DNA from: Sphaerisporangium sp.
GTDB taxonomy: Bacteria > Actinomycetota > Actinomycetes > Streptosporangiales > Streptosporangiaceae
Length of the DNA: 64,000 nt
Reading direction: 5' to 3'
NCBI GenBank assembly: GCA_025964675.1
Contig: JAOPYI010000238.1
Span: 62,001 to 126,000 of the forward strand
Positions within the stretch are counted from its first letter, which is position 1. Each line of letters begins with the position of its first letter. Below the pieces are notes generated by a model. The model was not told where the DNA came from and made no database searches. It was given only the letters and a program-made list of their open reading frames with translations. Positions 55,739-63,815 of this stretch are shown piece after piece. The translations under genes and the position numbers were made by a program.

Positions 55739-56113
55739 GTGACGCTTTCTGTTGCGCAGATCGACCGTGAAACCGACGAGATGGTGGGGGAGTGGCTCCC
55801 CCTCACCGAAGTGGGCAGGCGGCTCGGGCTCAGTACCGGGCGGGCCAAGCAGCTTCTGAAGGACAAGAAGCTCATCGGTGTCCGCCGGGGCGCCTCTGAG
55901 CCGGAGGTCCCAGCGGCCTTCATCGCAGGGAACGACGTGGTGAAGGGCCTGCCAGGGACGCTGACCGTCCTGTCCGACGCGGGCTACGACGACGTCGAGG
56001 CCCTGCGCTGGCTGTTCACCGCCGATGACTCCCTGCCAGGGGCTCCGGTGGACGCGATCGTCGCGGGCCGCCACACCGAGGTGAAGAGGCGTGCCCAGGC
56101 GCTCGGTTTCTGA
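55739..56113 (+). CDS. Rv2175c-family helix-turn-helix DNA-binding protein
   Basis: This 124-residue protein resembles mycobacterial Rv2175c, a small DNA-binding protein phosphorylated by PknL. It has an N-terminal winged helix ([33 protein letters not shown], about residues 19-51) and the C-terminal domain ([41 protein letters not shown]). GTG 55739 lies 7 bases after TAGTTG, so it may be leaderless. Its end overlaps thiE by 23 bases. The link to the PASTA kinase 4 kb away is inference from synteny. Confidence 0.85.
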   Translation: MTLSVAQIDRETDEMVGEWLPLTEVGRRLGLSTGRAKQLLKDKKLIGVRRGASEPEVPAAFIAGNDVVKGLPGTLTVLSDAGYDDVEALRWLFTADDSLPGAPVDAIVAGRHTEVKRRAQALGF

Positions 56114-56729
56114 CGCCAGGCTCTACCTCTGCACCGATGGGCGACGCCGCCAAGGCGACCTGGAGCAGTTCCTCGACGCCGTCCTCGCCCGTGGCGTGGA
56201 CATCGTCCAGCTGCGCGAGAAGGGCCTGGAGGCCCGTGATGAACTCGCGCTGCTGGAGGTGTTCCGCGCGGCCTGCGACAGGCACGGGGCCCTGCTCGCG
56301 GTCAACGACAGGGCCGACATCGCCTACGCGGCGCGTCCCGACGTGCTGCACCTCGGGCAGGACGACCTGCCCGTGGCGGTGGCGCGCGAGATGCTCGGGC
56401 CGGACATCCTGATCGGCCGGTCCACCCACAGCGACGAGGAGGCTACCTCGGCCGCGGTGGAGGAGGGCGTCGATTACTTCTGCTGCGGGCCGGTCTGGCC
56501 GACGCCGACCAAGCCCGGCCGTCCCGCGCCGGGGCCCGGCCTGCTGAAGCACGCGGCCTCGCTCGCGACCGGCCGTCCGTGGTTCGCCATCGGCGGCATC
56601 GACCTGGCCACGCTCGACGAGGTCTTGTCCTACGGCGTGACGCGCGTCGTGGTGGTGCGAGCCATCACCGAGGCCGAAGACCCCGGCGCCGCCGCGGCCG
56701 AGTTCACCCGCCGCCTGTCAGCGGTCTGA
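56091..56729 (+). CDS. thiE: Thiamine phosphate synthase
   Basis: ThiE joins the thiazole and pyrimidine units into thiamine monophosphate. The 212-residue barrel has QLREK (about residue 41), [32 protein letters not shown], the phosphate-binding [18 protein letters not shown], and FAIGGID. GTG 56091 overlaps the Rv2175c-like gene and has GAAGAGG upstream. There is no TPP riboswitch directly before it. The gene is convergent with idsA, 4 bases away. Confidence 0.93.
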   Translation: MPRRSVSDARLYLCTDGRRRQGDLEQFLDAVLARGVDIVQLREKGLEARDELALLEVFRAACDRHGALLAVNDRADIAYAARPDVLHLGQDDLPVAVAREMLGPDILIGRSTHSDEEATSAAVEEGVDYFCCGPVWPTPTKPGRPAPGPGLLKHAASLATGRPWFAIGGIDLATLDEVLSYGVTRVVVVRAITEAEDPGAAAAEFTRRLSAV

Positions 56730-56733
56730 AATC

Positions 56734-57801
56734 TCAGCTCCGGCGTGACGTGGCGGCCACCGCCAGCTCCACCAGGGCGTCGCGCGACTCCCCGGTGATC
56801 GGCGCGCGCTCCAGCGAGTTCAGCGCGTCGTCGAGGTAGCGCTTGATCATTTCCTCGCTCGCCGCGAGGGCGCCGGTCTCCTCGATGATCTCACGGAGCT
56901 TCTGGACGCCCGCCGCGTCCAGGCCGGGGTCGCCGAGCAGCCGCCGTACGTCGGCGGCCTGCGCGCCCGACGCGGCCGACAGCGTGCGCGCGATCAGCAT
57001 TGTCCGCTTGCCCTCGCGCAGGTCGTCGCCGGCGGGCTTCCCCGTCTCGGCCGGGTCACCGAACACGCCCAGCACGTCGTCGCGGAGCTGGAAGGCGATC
57101 CCGACCTTCTGGCCGTACTCAACGCATAGCCGGTCGAGCCAGGGCTCCTCGCCGCGCGAGGCGAGCAGCAGGCCGAGGCGCAGCGGCTGCTCGACGGAGT
57201 ATTTGCCGCTCTTGTGCAGGGCGACGCGGAGCGCGCTCTCAAAGGTGCTCTCGCCGTGCGCCTGCTCCAGCAGGTCGAGGTACTGCCCGCACATCAGCTC
57301 GGTGCGCATGAGGTCGTGCACCGGCTCGGCCGCCGCCAGCGCCTCGGCCGGCAGGCCGCTCGTACGCCACATCTCGCCCGACCAGACGAGCAGCAGGCTG
57401 CCGAGCAGCACCGCCGCCCCCTCGCCGAACTGGACCGCCGACCCCCGCCAGCCGGACTCCTCGTGCAACGCCTGGAAGCGCCGGTGGGCAGAAGGCCTGC
57501 CCCGGCGCAGATCACTGGCGTCCATGACGTCGTCGTGGATCAGGGCGCTGGCCTGGAGCAGCTCCAGCGACGCGGCCGCGGTGTAGATCGCCGGGTCGTC
57601 GTCTCCCCCCGCGCCGCGCCAGCCCCAGTAGCAGAAGGCGGGACGCAGCCGCTTGCCTCCGGCGAGGAAGTCTTCGGCGGCCGTGAGCAAAGGGCTCAGC
57701 TCCGGGGCGCTGACCAGCGGACGCTGCCGGTCGACGAACATCCTGAGGCGGCGGTCCACCTCGGAACGGAGGGCGTCCGACTGGGCGAAGGAAGTGGTCA
57801 T
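56734..57801 (-). CDS. Polyprenyl diphosphate synthase (IdsA type)
   Basis: This 355-residue all-alpha enzyme elongates isoprenoid chains (GGPP or longer). It has GGKRLRPAFCYWGW, the first aspartate motif LIHDDVMDASDLRRGRPSAH (about residue 89-108) and the second FQLRDDVLGVFGD (about 240). Chain length is not readable from sequence. ATG 57801 is 6 bases after TAATCT, a probable leaderless start. The position between thiE and metF matches mycobacterial idsA2. Confidence 0.92.
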   Translation of the reverse strand: MTTSFAQSDALRSEVDRRLRMFVDRQRPLVSAPELSPLLTAAEDFLAGGKRLRPAFCYWGWRGAGGDDDPAIYTAAASLELLQASALIHDDVMDASDLRRGRPSAHRRFQALHEESGWRGSAVQFGEGAAVLLGSLLLVWSGEMWRTSGLPAEALAAAEPVHDLMRTELMCGQYLDLLEQAHGESTFESALRVALHKSGKYSVEQPLRLGLLLASRGEEPWLDRLCVEYGQKVGIAFQLRDDVLGVFGDPAETGKPAGDDLREGKRTMLIARTLSAASGAQAADVRRLLGDPGLDAAGVQKLREIIEETGALAASEEMIKRYLDDALNSLERAPITGESRDALVELAVAATSRRS

Positions 57802-57807
57802 GCTCTG

Positions 57808-57813
57808 AGATTA
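57808..57813 (-). promoter_or_regulatory. -10 box for leaderless idsA mRNA
   Basis: TAATCT on the minus strand lies 6 bases before ATG 57801. Confidence 0.5.
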
Positions 57814-58116
57814 ACGGCCCCACAAGCAGGGCCCTATCCTCTGTCCACGGTGTGACCCACGTCATGGGAGAAAGACCCCCCGGGCTCGTGGCATCGATGG
57901 CCTGCGGGGAAGGTCGGGCCGCGGGCCGAGAAAGGTTTCCACAGCGCGTTGGAGTGCCGTGTGGCCTTGTCGAAATAGATCTTCTACGACGCCGAAGGCG
58001 CACGTCTGCCGTCCGCTTTCGGCATGGTGCGGACCTGTCAGCCGAGCCTTGTGCGACCCGGACGAAGATCCGCGAAAAGCGCACATTCGCTATCGGTGCG
58101 GGCCGGGCCGGACCTG

Positions 58117-58122
58117 TAGCCT
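58117..58122 (+). promoter_or_regulatory. -10 box for leaderless metF mRNA
   Basis: TAGCCT lies 6 bases before ATG 58129, with no ribosome-binding site between. Confidence 0.5.
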
Positions 58123-58128
58123 TGGTGC

Positions 58129-59061
58129 ATGGCTTTGGGTCGTCCTTCCTTCCTCCCCGACCGCGTTCCGACCGTCCGGGAACTGCTCGCCTCCGGGGGC
58201 CGGTCGTTCTCGTTCGAGTTCATGCCGCCGAAGACGGATGAGGGGGAGCGGCAGCTGTGGCGGGCGATCCGCGAGCTGGAGTCGCTGCGCCCGACCTTCG
58301 TCTCGGTGACGTACGGCGCGGGCGGTTCCACCAGGGACCGCACGGTCGAGATCGTCGAGCGGCTCGCCCACGAGACGACGTGCACGCCGGTCGCCCACTT
58401 CACCGCCGTCGACCACTCGATCCGCGAGCTCCGCCACCTGATCGGCCGGTTCGCGGGCGCGGGTGTGCGCAACATCCTCGCCGTGCGCGGCGACCCCCGC
58501 GGCGCCGACCCCCTGTCGGAGTGGGTCAAGCATCCCGAGGGCGTGCTGTACGCCGAAGATCTCGTACGCCTCATCCGCCAGGCGGGTGACTTCTGCGTGG
58601 GCGTGGCCGCCTTCCCCTACCGGCACCCGAGGTCGCCGTCGGTCGAGTCCGACACCGAACACTTCATCCGCAAGTGCCGGTCCGGTGCCGACTACGCGAT
58701 CACGCAGATGTTCTTCAAGGCCGACGACTACCTCCGGCTGCGCGACCGAGTGGCGGCCCAGGGCTGTGACACGCCGATCATCCCCGGCATCATGCCCGTC
58801 ACCCAGATAAGCACGATCGCGCGCTCTGAGCAGCTGTCCGGCGCCCCCTTCCCGCCGGAGGTGGCCGAGCGCTTCGCGGCGGTCGCCGACGATCCGGCCG
58901 CGGTGCGCCGCCTCGGCATCGAGCACGCCGCCGAGATGTGCCAGACCCTCCTCGACGAGGGCGCCCCCGGCATTCACTTCATCACCTTCAACAGATCAAG
59001 CGCCACCCGCGAGGTCTTCCGGGCACTCCTGCCCACCCCCGTCCCGGCAACCGCCCTCTAA
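58129..59061 (+). CDS. metF: Methylenetetrahydrofolate reductase
   Basis: MetF reduces 5,10-methylene-THF to 5-methyl-THF for methionine synthesis, using FAD. The 310-residue barrel has FSFEFMPPKTDEGERQLW (active-site glutamate near residue 30), FVSVTYGAGGSTRDRT, NILAVRGDPRGADP, GVAAFPYRHPRS, YAITQMFFKADDYLRLRD and IPGIMPVTQ. It starts at ATG 58129, likely leaderless. The mmuM gene elsewhere in the window also makes methionine. Confidence 0.95.
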   Translation: MALGRPSFLPDRVPTVRELLASGGRSFSFEFMPPKTDEGERQLWRAIRELESLRPTFVSVTYGAGGSTRDRTVEIVERLAHETTCTPVAHFTAVDHSIRELRHLIGRFAGAGVRNILAVRGDPRGADPLSEWVKHPEGVLYAEDLVRLIRQAGDFCVGVAAFPYRHPRSPSVESDTEHFIRKCRSGADYAITQMFFKADDYLRLRDRVAAQGCDTPIIPGIMPVTQISTIARSEQLSGAPFPPEVAERFAAVADDPAAVRRLGIEHAAEMCQTLLDEGAPGIHFITFNRSSATREVFRALLPTPVPATAL

Positions 59062-59247
59062 CGACACAAGCGACCATCTTCCCCAAGCCGGACTCTCGGC
59101 GGGTGACCGGTGCTGTCGACCGCGTGGAGTGCCTGGTGGGTGGCCGGTCACGTCCGCGAGATCGGATCTAGGGGATCGGCACGTGACTCCGGGAGGGTCC
59201 GGTGTCCGGCGGCGTGCTTTGTGGGGCCTGGCCGGCTGTTCCCGGGG

Positions 59248-59802
59248 CTAGGCCAAGGGGCGGAGGGGGAGTGTGCTGCCGACGATGGCGTAGTGCTCGT
59301 AGCCGCCCGGGAACACGAACATGCTGATCAGGTCGACGAAGCCGAGGCGCTGGTACAGGTGCCGTGCGGCCGTGGGCTGATCGTGGGTGGAGAGCACGGC
59401 GGTGCTCTCGGGCCTGCCCTCGCACAGGCCCTGCACCAGACGGCGCCCGACGCCCTTGCCCTGGTAACCCGGGTGGACGTGGATCTCGGCGATCTCCAGC
59501 GCGTCTCCGAACCATCCAGCGGCGGCGGGCGGGCCCGCTCGATCCTCTAGAGCGCGGCGTACGACGTCGTGCCACCACTGGCCCGGCATGCCGTGGAACC
59601 CGTACCCGAAACCGACCACGGTGCCGTCCGGCGTCTGGGCGAACAGGCACGTGAAGTCAGGAAATGTCGCGTGATTGCGCATGATGCTCTGTCGACCCTT
59701 GAGCTGATCGACCGGAGGGCGCATCGCCGCCGTGTAGAGGTCGATCACGGTGTTCAGCTCGGCGTTGAAACCCTCGGGGCCGGCGCGTCGCAGTTCGATC
59801 AC
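59248..59802 (-). CDS. GNAT-family N-acetyltransferase
   Basis: This 184-residue protein has the acetyl-CoA-binding signature of GNAT enzymes (IAEIHVHPGYQGKGVGRRLVQGL, about residues 104-126) and a typical C-terminal RHLYQRLGFVDLISMF. Substrate unknown. GTG 59802 is 7 bases after TAGTGT, suggesting a leaderless message. The 186 bases between metF and this gene show nothing of note. Confidence 0.88.
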   Translation of the reverse strand: MIELRRAGPEGFNAELNTVIDLYTAAMRPPVDQLKGRQSIMRNHATFPDFTCLFAQTPDGTVVGFGYGFHGMPGQWWHDVVRRALEDRAGPPAAAGWFGDALEIAEIHVHPGYQGKGVGRRLVQGLCEGRPESTAVLSTHDQPTAARHLYQRLGFVDLISMFVFPGGYEHYAIVGSTLPLRPLA

Positions 59803-59809
59803 TCATCGC

Positions 59810-59815
59810 ACACTA
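59810..59815 (-). promoter_or_regulatory. -10 box for leaderless GNAT mRNA
   Basis: TAGTGT on the minus strand lies 7 bases before GTG 59802. Confidence 0.45.
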
Positions 59816-59930
59816 GCAGGGCCGTAATCGCCTGGAGATCGAACCCAACGATAGGGATCTTCACCACATTTTCCCGGCATTTGCCGCCCGGTAGACGAGA
59901 CGGTCCAGCAGGCGTCGGGATCGGTAGCGA

Positions 59931-60407
59931 CTACTCCACCTCGACCGGGGTGCCGCCGGTCATCCGCACCAACTCGTCGAACGTCGTCGGGAAGACCGTG
60001 TGCGAGTGACCGGCCGCGGCCCACACGGTCTCGTGCTTGCCCAGCCACGTGTCGACCAGCGTGCGGATCGGCGCGGGATGGCCGACGGGGGCCACACCGC
60101 CGATCGTCTGCCCGGTCGCCGCCTTCACGAACTCAGGAGTGGCCCGTTTGACCTTGGAGACGCCGACGATCCTGGCGATGAGACCGGTGTCGACCCGGTG
60201 GGCGCCGCTGGTGAGAACCAGCAACGGCTCCCCGTCGGCGTCGAAGATCAGGCTGTTCGCGATGGCGCCGACCTCGCACCCCACCTGGGCGGCGGCCGTG
60301 GCGGCGGTGGGAGCGGACTCGGTGAGCACGACGACCTCGCCGTCGACGCCTGCCTCACGGAGGGCGGCGGACACCTTCAGCACGCTCGGATGCAACTTTT
60401 CTGGCAC
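59931..60407 (-). CDS. YbaK/EbsC-family aminoacyl-tRNA deacylase
   Basis: This 158-residue protein has the YbaK/ProX editing fold, which clears mischarged tRNA (Cys-tRNAPro or Ala-tRNAPro in relatives). Typical segments are AAAQVGCEVGAIANSLIF, LLVLTSGAHRVD, KVKRATPEFVKAATGQTIGGVAPVGHP and WAAAGHSHTVFPTTFDEL. I start at GTG 60407, 6 bases after TAGAGT; a GTG at 60413 touches that box and is less likely. Confidence 0.88.
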   Translation of the reverse strand: MPEKLHPSVLKVSAALREAGVDGEVVVLTESAPTAATAAAQVGCEVGAIANSLIFDADGEPLLVLTSGAHRVDTGLIARIVGVSKVKRATPEFVKAATGQTIGGVAPVGHPAPIRTLVDTWLGKHETVWAAAGHSHTVFPTTFDELVRMTGGTPVEVE

Positions 60408-60413
60408 TCGCAC

Positions 60414-60419
60414 ACTCTA
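60414..60419 (-). promoter_or_regulatory. -10 box for leaderless ybaK mRNA
   Basis: TAGAGT on the minus strand lies 6 bases before GTG 60407. Confidence 0.5.
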
Positions 60420-60535
60420 AACAGATTGACCCGCATCAGCGATTGATTACATCTCCGTGACTGTACGGGGTGCGACGTGACCAATGCGCTAATGTCCGTG
60501 ATCCGATGGCGGCGTGTTCGAAGGGAAGTTTTGAC

Positions 60536-61360
60536 ATGGGGGTTCGAAGGCGGCTCGCCGCGGCGGTGGTGCTGACCGCGGGAGCCGTGCTGGTTTCGGG
60601 TTGCGGGGTGGGGGCCGCGCAGACCGGGCCGGCGGCGCGAGTAGGCGCCACGGCCGGTACGACGGCCACGATCCACGTGACGCCGGTCAGTCAGGTGAGC
60701 ACGGCCAAGGCGTTCGCGGCGCCGCACGGCAGCCTCAAGATCGGCGCCAAGGGCGTCGTGGTGAAGGAGCTCCAGAACAGGCTGCTGGAGCTCGGATACG
60801 CCCCCGGCAAGATCGACTCCAGGTACGGCGGCACCACGCAGTCCGCCGTGTGGGCCTTCCAGAAGGTCCAGGGCATCTCACCGACGAGCACGATCACCAA
60901 CCGCACGTGGCGGGCGCTGGAGAACCCCAAGGCTCCCCAGATCCTCGTCCCGAACGGCAAGCCGGACAGGGTGGAGATCAACCTCACCAAGCAGATCGCC
61001 GTGCTCTACGCGGCCGGCCAGGTGAAGCTCATCACCCACATCTCCTCGGGCAGCGGCATCCCCTACTGCGAGACGGCCACCTGGCAGGGCAAGACGCAGA
61101 AGTTCTGCGGCGACGCGAGGACGCCGACGGGTGACTTCAAGACCACCTGGCGGCGGGCGGGCTGGCACAAGTCCTACCTCGGCCAGCTCTACAACCCGAT
61201 CTTCTTCAACGGCGGCATCGCCCTCCACGGCGCGCTGTCGGTCCCGCTCGCCCCGGCCTCCCACGGATGCGTGCGGCTTCCGATGCACGTCGCCGAGGTG
61301 CTGCCCGGCCTGCTGGGTGCCGGGGTCCCCGTGCACGTCAGGGGCAAGTTCAGGCGCTGA
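60536..61360 (+). CDS. L,D-transpeptidase lipoprotein with peptidoglycan-binding domain
   Basis: This 274-residue envelope enzyme makes 3-3 crosslinks or attaches to peptidoglycan. Residues 1-23 are a lipoprotein signal ending in LVSGCG. A PG_binding_1 domain follows (about 65-125: GSLKIGAKGVVVKELQNRLL; TQSAVWAFQKVQGI), then the YkuD domain (about 140-274) with the catalytic motif HGALSVPLAPASHGCVRLP containing the nucleophile cysteine. ATG 60536 has AAGGGAAG 7 bases upstream; the open frame from 60470 lacks one. Confidence 0.92.
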   Translation: MGVRRRLAAAVVLTAGAVLVSGCGVGAAQTGPAARVGATAGTTATIHVTPVSQVSTAKAFAAPHGSLKIGAKGVVVKELQNRLLELGYAPGKIDSRYGGTTQSAVWAFQKVQGISPTSTITNRTWRALENPKAPQILVPNGKPDRVEINLTKQIAVLYAAGQVKLITHISSGSGIPYCETATWQGKTQKFCGDARTPTGDFKTTWRRAGWHKSYLGQLYNPIFFNGGIALHGALSVPLAPASHGCVRLPMHVAEVLPGLLGAGVPVHVRGKFRR

Positions 61361-61442
61361 GTTGATCACGGGGCCGCGGTCGTCGGAACGACCGCGGCCC
61401 TCGCCCGCGTCTATCTGGTCAGCAGACGTGTCGCCGAGCCCA

Positions 61443-61815
61443 ATGCCGTCTCTGCTGGGCTTCCACTGCTTCGTCCTTGAGGACAGGTCTCCGGCCTTCC
61501 TGGAACTCGACGTTCCGAGCCGCGTCCGGCCGTTCGCCGACGACTACGGCATGACCGGGAACCGGCGCCGTCCCCTGGTCCCCACGGCCACTCGCATGAT
61601 CCACCGCTGCCACGCCGACATGCGCGCCGCAGCCGAGATCGCTCCGGCGTTCAGGGGTTCTGGGACGAGGGTGTGAAGGACCGGCTGCCTCGGGCCGGGG
61701 CCTGGATCGAACGCGAAGCCCGGCCGTCGGCGCTCGACTCGCCACCGCCGTCTGAGACGGCCACCGACCTCGCCGGGCGGCATCCGCAGGCGCGCCGGGC
61801 TGTCGCCCGGGTGTC
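61443..61815 (+). pseudogene. Frameshifted remnant of an unrecognised gene
   Basis: An ORF from ATG 61443 (or GTG 61428) has strong GC third-position bias and reads MPSLLGFHCFVLEDRSPA up to about 61655, where it runs into a stop at 61676. Adding one base in the GGGG run at 61654-61657 shifts to a second frame that continues GFWDEGVKDRLPRAGAWIER with the same bias to about 61815. I do not recognise the protein. A sequencing error in the G-run is the alternative explanation. Confidence 0.35.
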
Positions 61816-61823
61816 ACACATGA

Positions 61824-61839
61824 TCGAACCTATGTTCGT
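61824..61839. promoter_or_regulatory. SOS-box-like site 1
   Basis: TCGAACCTATGTTCGT matches the actinobacterial LexA box TCGAAC-N4-GTTCGA at 11 of 12 defined positions. Confidence 0.55.
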
Positions 61840-61862
61840 TCGATGCTTGACATCGCCCGTCA

Positions 61863-61878
61863 TCGAATTTATGTTCGA
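61863..61878. promoter_or_regulatory. SOS-box-like site 2
   Basis: TCGAATTTATGTTCGA matches TCGAAC-N4-GTTCGA at 11 of 12 positions, 39 bases downstream of the first site. Confidence 0.55.
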
Positions 61879-62229
61879 CACAGTGAGGGTGGGACTCGCG
61901 GCCCGCCCTCACCACCCGGCGGGAGAGCGTCGTCGGCGACGACCTCGCCACGCGCACGATGGCCGGACGGGGAGAGGGGAAGCTCCTCGTCCGGCCCGAG
62001 ACAGCACAGCACCAGGAGCCACCGCACCAAGAGCCACAGCGCAGAGCCACGCGACACCGGAGCACCCGAGCGCGCCTCACCGGCACGCGGCGGTGAGCCG
62101 GTGGGCAGAGAGCGAGGTACGGGCCAGGCCGAGTGACCATGACCAGCGGACCACCGAAATTGTCGGTGGTGTCTGCGACGGTGTTATCACCGGCGGTCAC
62201 CGCCGGGGCCACGACCCAAGGAGGGTGGC

Positions 62230-62670
62230 ATGACTCGACAGTCCGGAGAAGGACCCCGGGTTTCACAGACCGTGCGCGCGCACCTTGCCGACGCGCACTC
62301 CTGCCTGGCGGACGCCGCGGCGGCCCGCACACCCGCCGAGCGTTACGTCTCGGCGCATCTGGCGGCGTTGCGAGCGGCGGCGGCGATTCTCGCGGCCCTG
62401 CCGAGGCCGATGGACGGGCGCAGGCGACGGCTGCGCAGCGCGTGGGAGCTTCTGCCTGAGGCCGAGCCCAGGCTAGCGCAGTGGGCCGCCTACTTCGCGG
62501 TGAGCGCCACCAAGCGGGCCTCGGCCGAGGCCGGCATGGTCCGCGTCGTGTCGGCGCACGACGCCGACGAGCTGATCACCGAGGCCGACACCTTCGTGGG
62601 CGTCGTCGAGGGCATCCTCGGCGTCCCCGGCCAGTCCGCGCTCCCGGTGAGGGCCCCCCTGGCCGGCTGA
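62230..62670 (+). CDS. SAV_6107-family HEPN-domain protein
   Basis: This 146-residue all-alpha protein resembles the SAV_6107-like HEPN proteins of actinomycetes (AHLADAHSCLADAAAARTPAERYVSAHLAALRAAAAILAA; SAWELLPEAEPRLAQWAAYFA). Many HEPN domains are RNases, but I do not see the RxxxxH catalytic motif here, so a non-catalytic role is likely. ATG 62230 follows AAGGAGG. The SOS-like boxes are 350 bases upstream. Confidence 0.75.
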   Translation: MTRQSGEGPRVSQTVRAHLADAHSCLADAAAARTPAERYVSAHLAALRAAAAILAALPRPMDGRRRRLRSAWELLPEAEPRLAQWAAYFAVSATKRASAEAGMVRVVSAHDADELITEADTFVGVVEGILGVPGQSALPVRAPLAG

Positions 62671-62686
62671 GATCGATGACGTGAAG

Positions 62687-62717
62687 CCGCCGGGTGGGCG
62701 GGTGGCCCACCCGGCGG
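62687..62717 (+). terminator. Terminator after HEPN gene
   Basis: CCGCCGGGTGGG and CCCACCCGGCGG form a perfect 12-bp stem with a 7-base loop, 17 bases after the stop. Confidence 0.75.
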
Positions 62718-62802
62718 TCATGTCAGCGCACGCCCCTGCCAACACCGTTCAGGAGGAACGCCGCTCGCGGGGAACGCCGTCGAAGATCCGGCCAGTAAGA
62801 AT

Positions 62803-62861
62803 CCCTGGCCGGGAAGAACCCCCGTTGGAAGAACCCCTGGCCGGGAGGGACCCCGGCCAGG
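62803..62861. repeat. Direct and inverted CCTGGCCGGG repeats after bldD
   Basis: CCCTGGCCGGGA occurs at 62803-62814 and 62835-62846. CCTGGCCGGG (62836-62845) also pairs with CCCGGCCAGG (62852-62861) in a 10-bp hairpin with a 6-base loop, ending 10 bases past the bldD stop on the minus strand. The hairpin probably terminates bldD. Confidence 0.6.
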
Positions 62862-62870
62862 AACCACCGG

Positions 62871-63365
62871 TCAGAAGGACTCGACGGCGCGGCGCGCCTC
62901 GGAGTCGAGGACGCCCCAGGTGATGAGCTCTTCGGTGAGCTCGGTGGGGGACTTGTCGTAGATGACCGCCAGAGAGCGGAGGTCCTCCTGGCGGATCGAC
63001 AGCACCTTGCCGTTGTAGTCGCCACGCTGGCTCTGGATCGTGGCCGCGTAACGGGCGAGGGCCCCGGCCTTCTCCTTGGGCAACTGGGCAAGGCGCTCAA
63101 GGTCGATCACGAGCTTCGGCGTCGGGCCGAGCGGGCTCGGCGCGGCGCCTCCAGGCAGCAGTTCGGAGACCGGCACCCCGTAGAAGTCGGCCAACTCCGC
63201 GAGCTTCTGCACGGTCACAGCCCGGTCGCCGCGTTCGTAGGAGCCGACGACGACGGCTTTCCACCTTCCCCGTGACTTCTCTTCGACTCCGTGCAGTGAT
63301 AGTCCCTGCTGGGTGCGGATGGCGCGGAGTCGTGCGCCCAGCGACTTGGCGTAGTCAGACGGCAT
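62871..63365 (-). CDS. bldD: Developmental regulator BldD
   Basis: BldD represses sporulation and differentiation genes during vegetative growth and dimerises through cyclic di-GMP. The 164-residue protein has an N-terminal XRE-type helix-turn-helix (LGARLRAIRTQQGLSLHGVEEKSRGRWKAVVVGSYERGDRAVTVQKLAELADFYGVPVSELLP) nearly identical to the Streptomyces one by eye, and the C-terminal c-di-GMP domain with the RGD and RQEDLR segments (SQRGDYNGKVLSIRQEDLR). ATG 63365 follows GGGGGG; a longer frame to 63428 is upstream sequence. Confidence 0.95.
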   Translation of the reverse strand: MPSDYAKSLGARLRAIRTQQGLSLHGVEEKSRGRWKAVVVGSYERGDRAVTVQKLAELADFYGVPVSELLPGGAAPSPLGPTPKLVIDLERLAQLPKEKAGALARYAATIQSQRGDYNGKVLSIRQEDLRSLAVIYDKSPTELTEELITWGVLDSEARRAVESF

Positions 63366-63396
63366 CGTTTGGCCCCCCGGCTTTCTATGAACGTTC

Positions 63397-63409
63397 TCAC
63401 TTATTGTGC
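63397..63409. promoter_or_regulatory. Possible BldD box upstream of bldD
   Basis: TCACTTATTGTGC has the outer arms of the BldD pseudo-palindrome (TNAC...GTNA-like) but departs from the inner consensus. Autorepression of bldD is known in Streptomyces. Weak match. Confidence 0.3.
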
Positions 63410-63753
63410 GCCTTGCGACGAATGCCACGGCGATCGGGTGGCACCCGGGGAGGCACCATCGGTGACCGACGCGTCGTGGTTTACCCGAGAACGTCGCGAG
63501 GTGTGGTTACGGACAGTGACGGTAAAGGTGTGGACGTGATTGGTCAAGCTGATTGGAAAAAAGATGCCGAATCCTGTCCGGTCCGGCCCTGATCTGCTCG
63601 GTCACAAGCGTCGCTCCCGTTGCACGCGTACGGAGACCGCGCGACTCCGGCGGAGGGGGCCGGCCCCGCAGATCCGGCGCGTGACATCCGCGTGACGGCA
63701 TCTGCCCAGGTTGGGAAGGTGGAACCGGTTCGGGATGTTTCTCATGGGGCTGC

Positions 63754-63759
63754 TAACGT
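63754..63759 (+). promoter_or_regulatory. -10 box of the pyr operon
   Basis: TAACGT lies 62 bases before the pyrR ATG and about 15 bases before the PyrR-binding element. The -35 is not clear. Confidence 0.4.
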
Positions 63760-63769
63760 GGAGCAACCA

Positions 63770-63806
63770 GTTCCTTTAAGACCCGTCCTGTGAGGCGGGA
63801 AAGGCG
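63770..63806 (+). promoter_or_regulatory. PyrR-binding RNA element
   Basis: The leader contains CTTTAAGACCCGTCCTGTGA followed by GGCGGGAAAGG, matching the PyrR-binding hairpin (conserved loop CNGNGAGG within a short GC stem). UMP-bound PyrR should bind here; in actinomycetes this probably blocks pyrR translation since the element abuts the ribosome-binding site. Confidence 0.75.
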
Positions 63807-63815
63807 GTGACCTTA

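Larger units (their letters stand above)
57802..58128. other. Divergent idsA-metF intergenic region
   Basis: Both ends carry -10 boxes for leaderless genes (57808-57813 minus, 58117-58122 plus). I see nothing else that can be named in the 290 bases between. Confidence 0.5.
61361..62229. other. Region with gene remnant and SOS-like sites, no intact gene
   Basis: Besides the frameshifted remnant (61443-61815) and the two SOS-box-like sites (61824-61878), the 350 bases before the HEPN gene hold only short open frames without ribosome-binding sites or recognisable motifs. Confidence 0.5.
63366..63815. other. bldD-pyrR intergenic region
   Basis: No gene is seen. Close to bldD is a possible BldD site (63397-63409). 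The pyrR promoter and leader occupy 63754-63806. The middle stretch shows nothing I can name. Confidence 0.5.

Noticed and set aside
61843-62136. Plus-strand ORF starting MLDIARHRIYVRHSEGG
   Set aside because: It overlaps SOS-like site 2, is low complexity (Arg/Ser/Pro) and has no ribosome-binding site.
62763-62861. Repeats near bldD considered as a CRISPR remnant
   Set aside because: Only two 12-base copies with no regular spacers; better explained as a terminator region.
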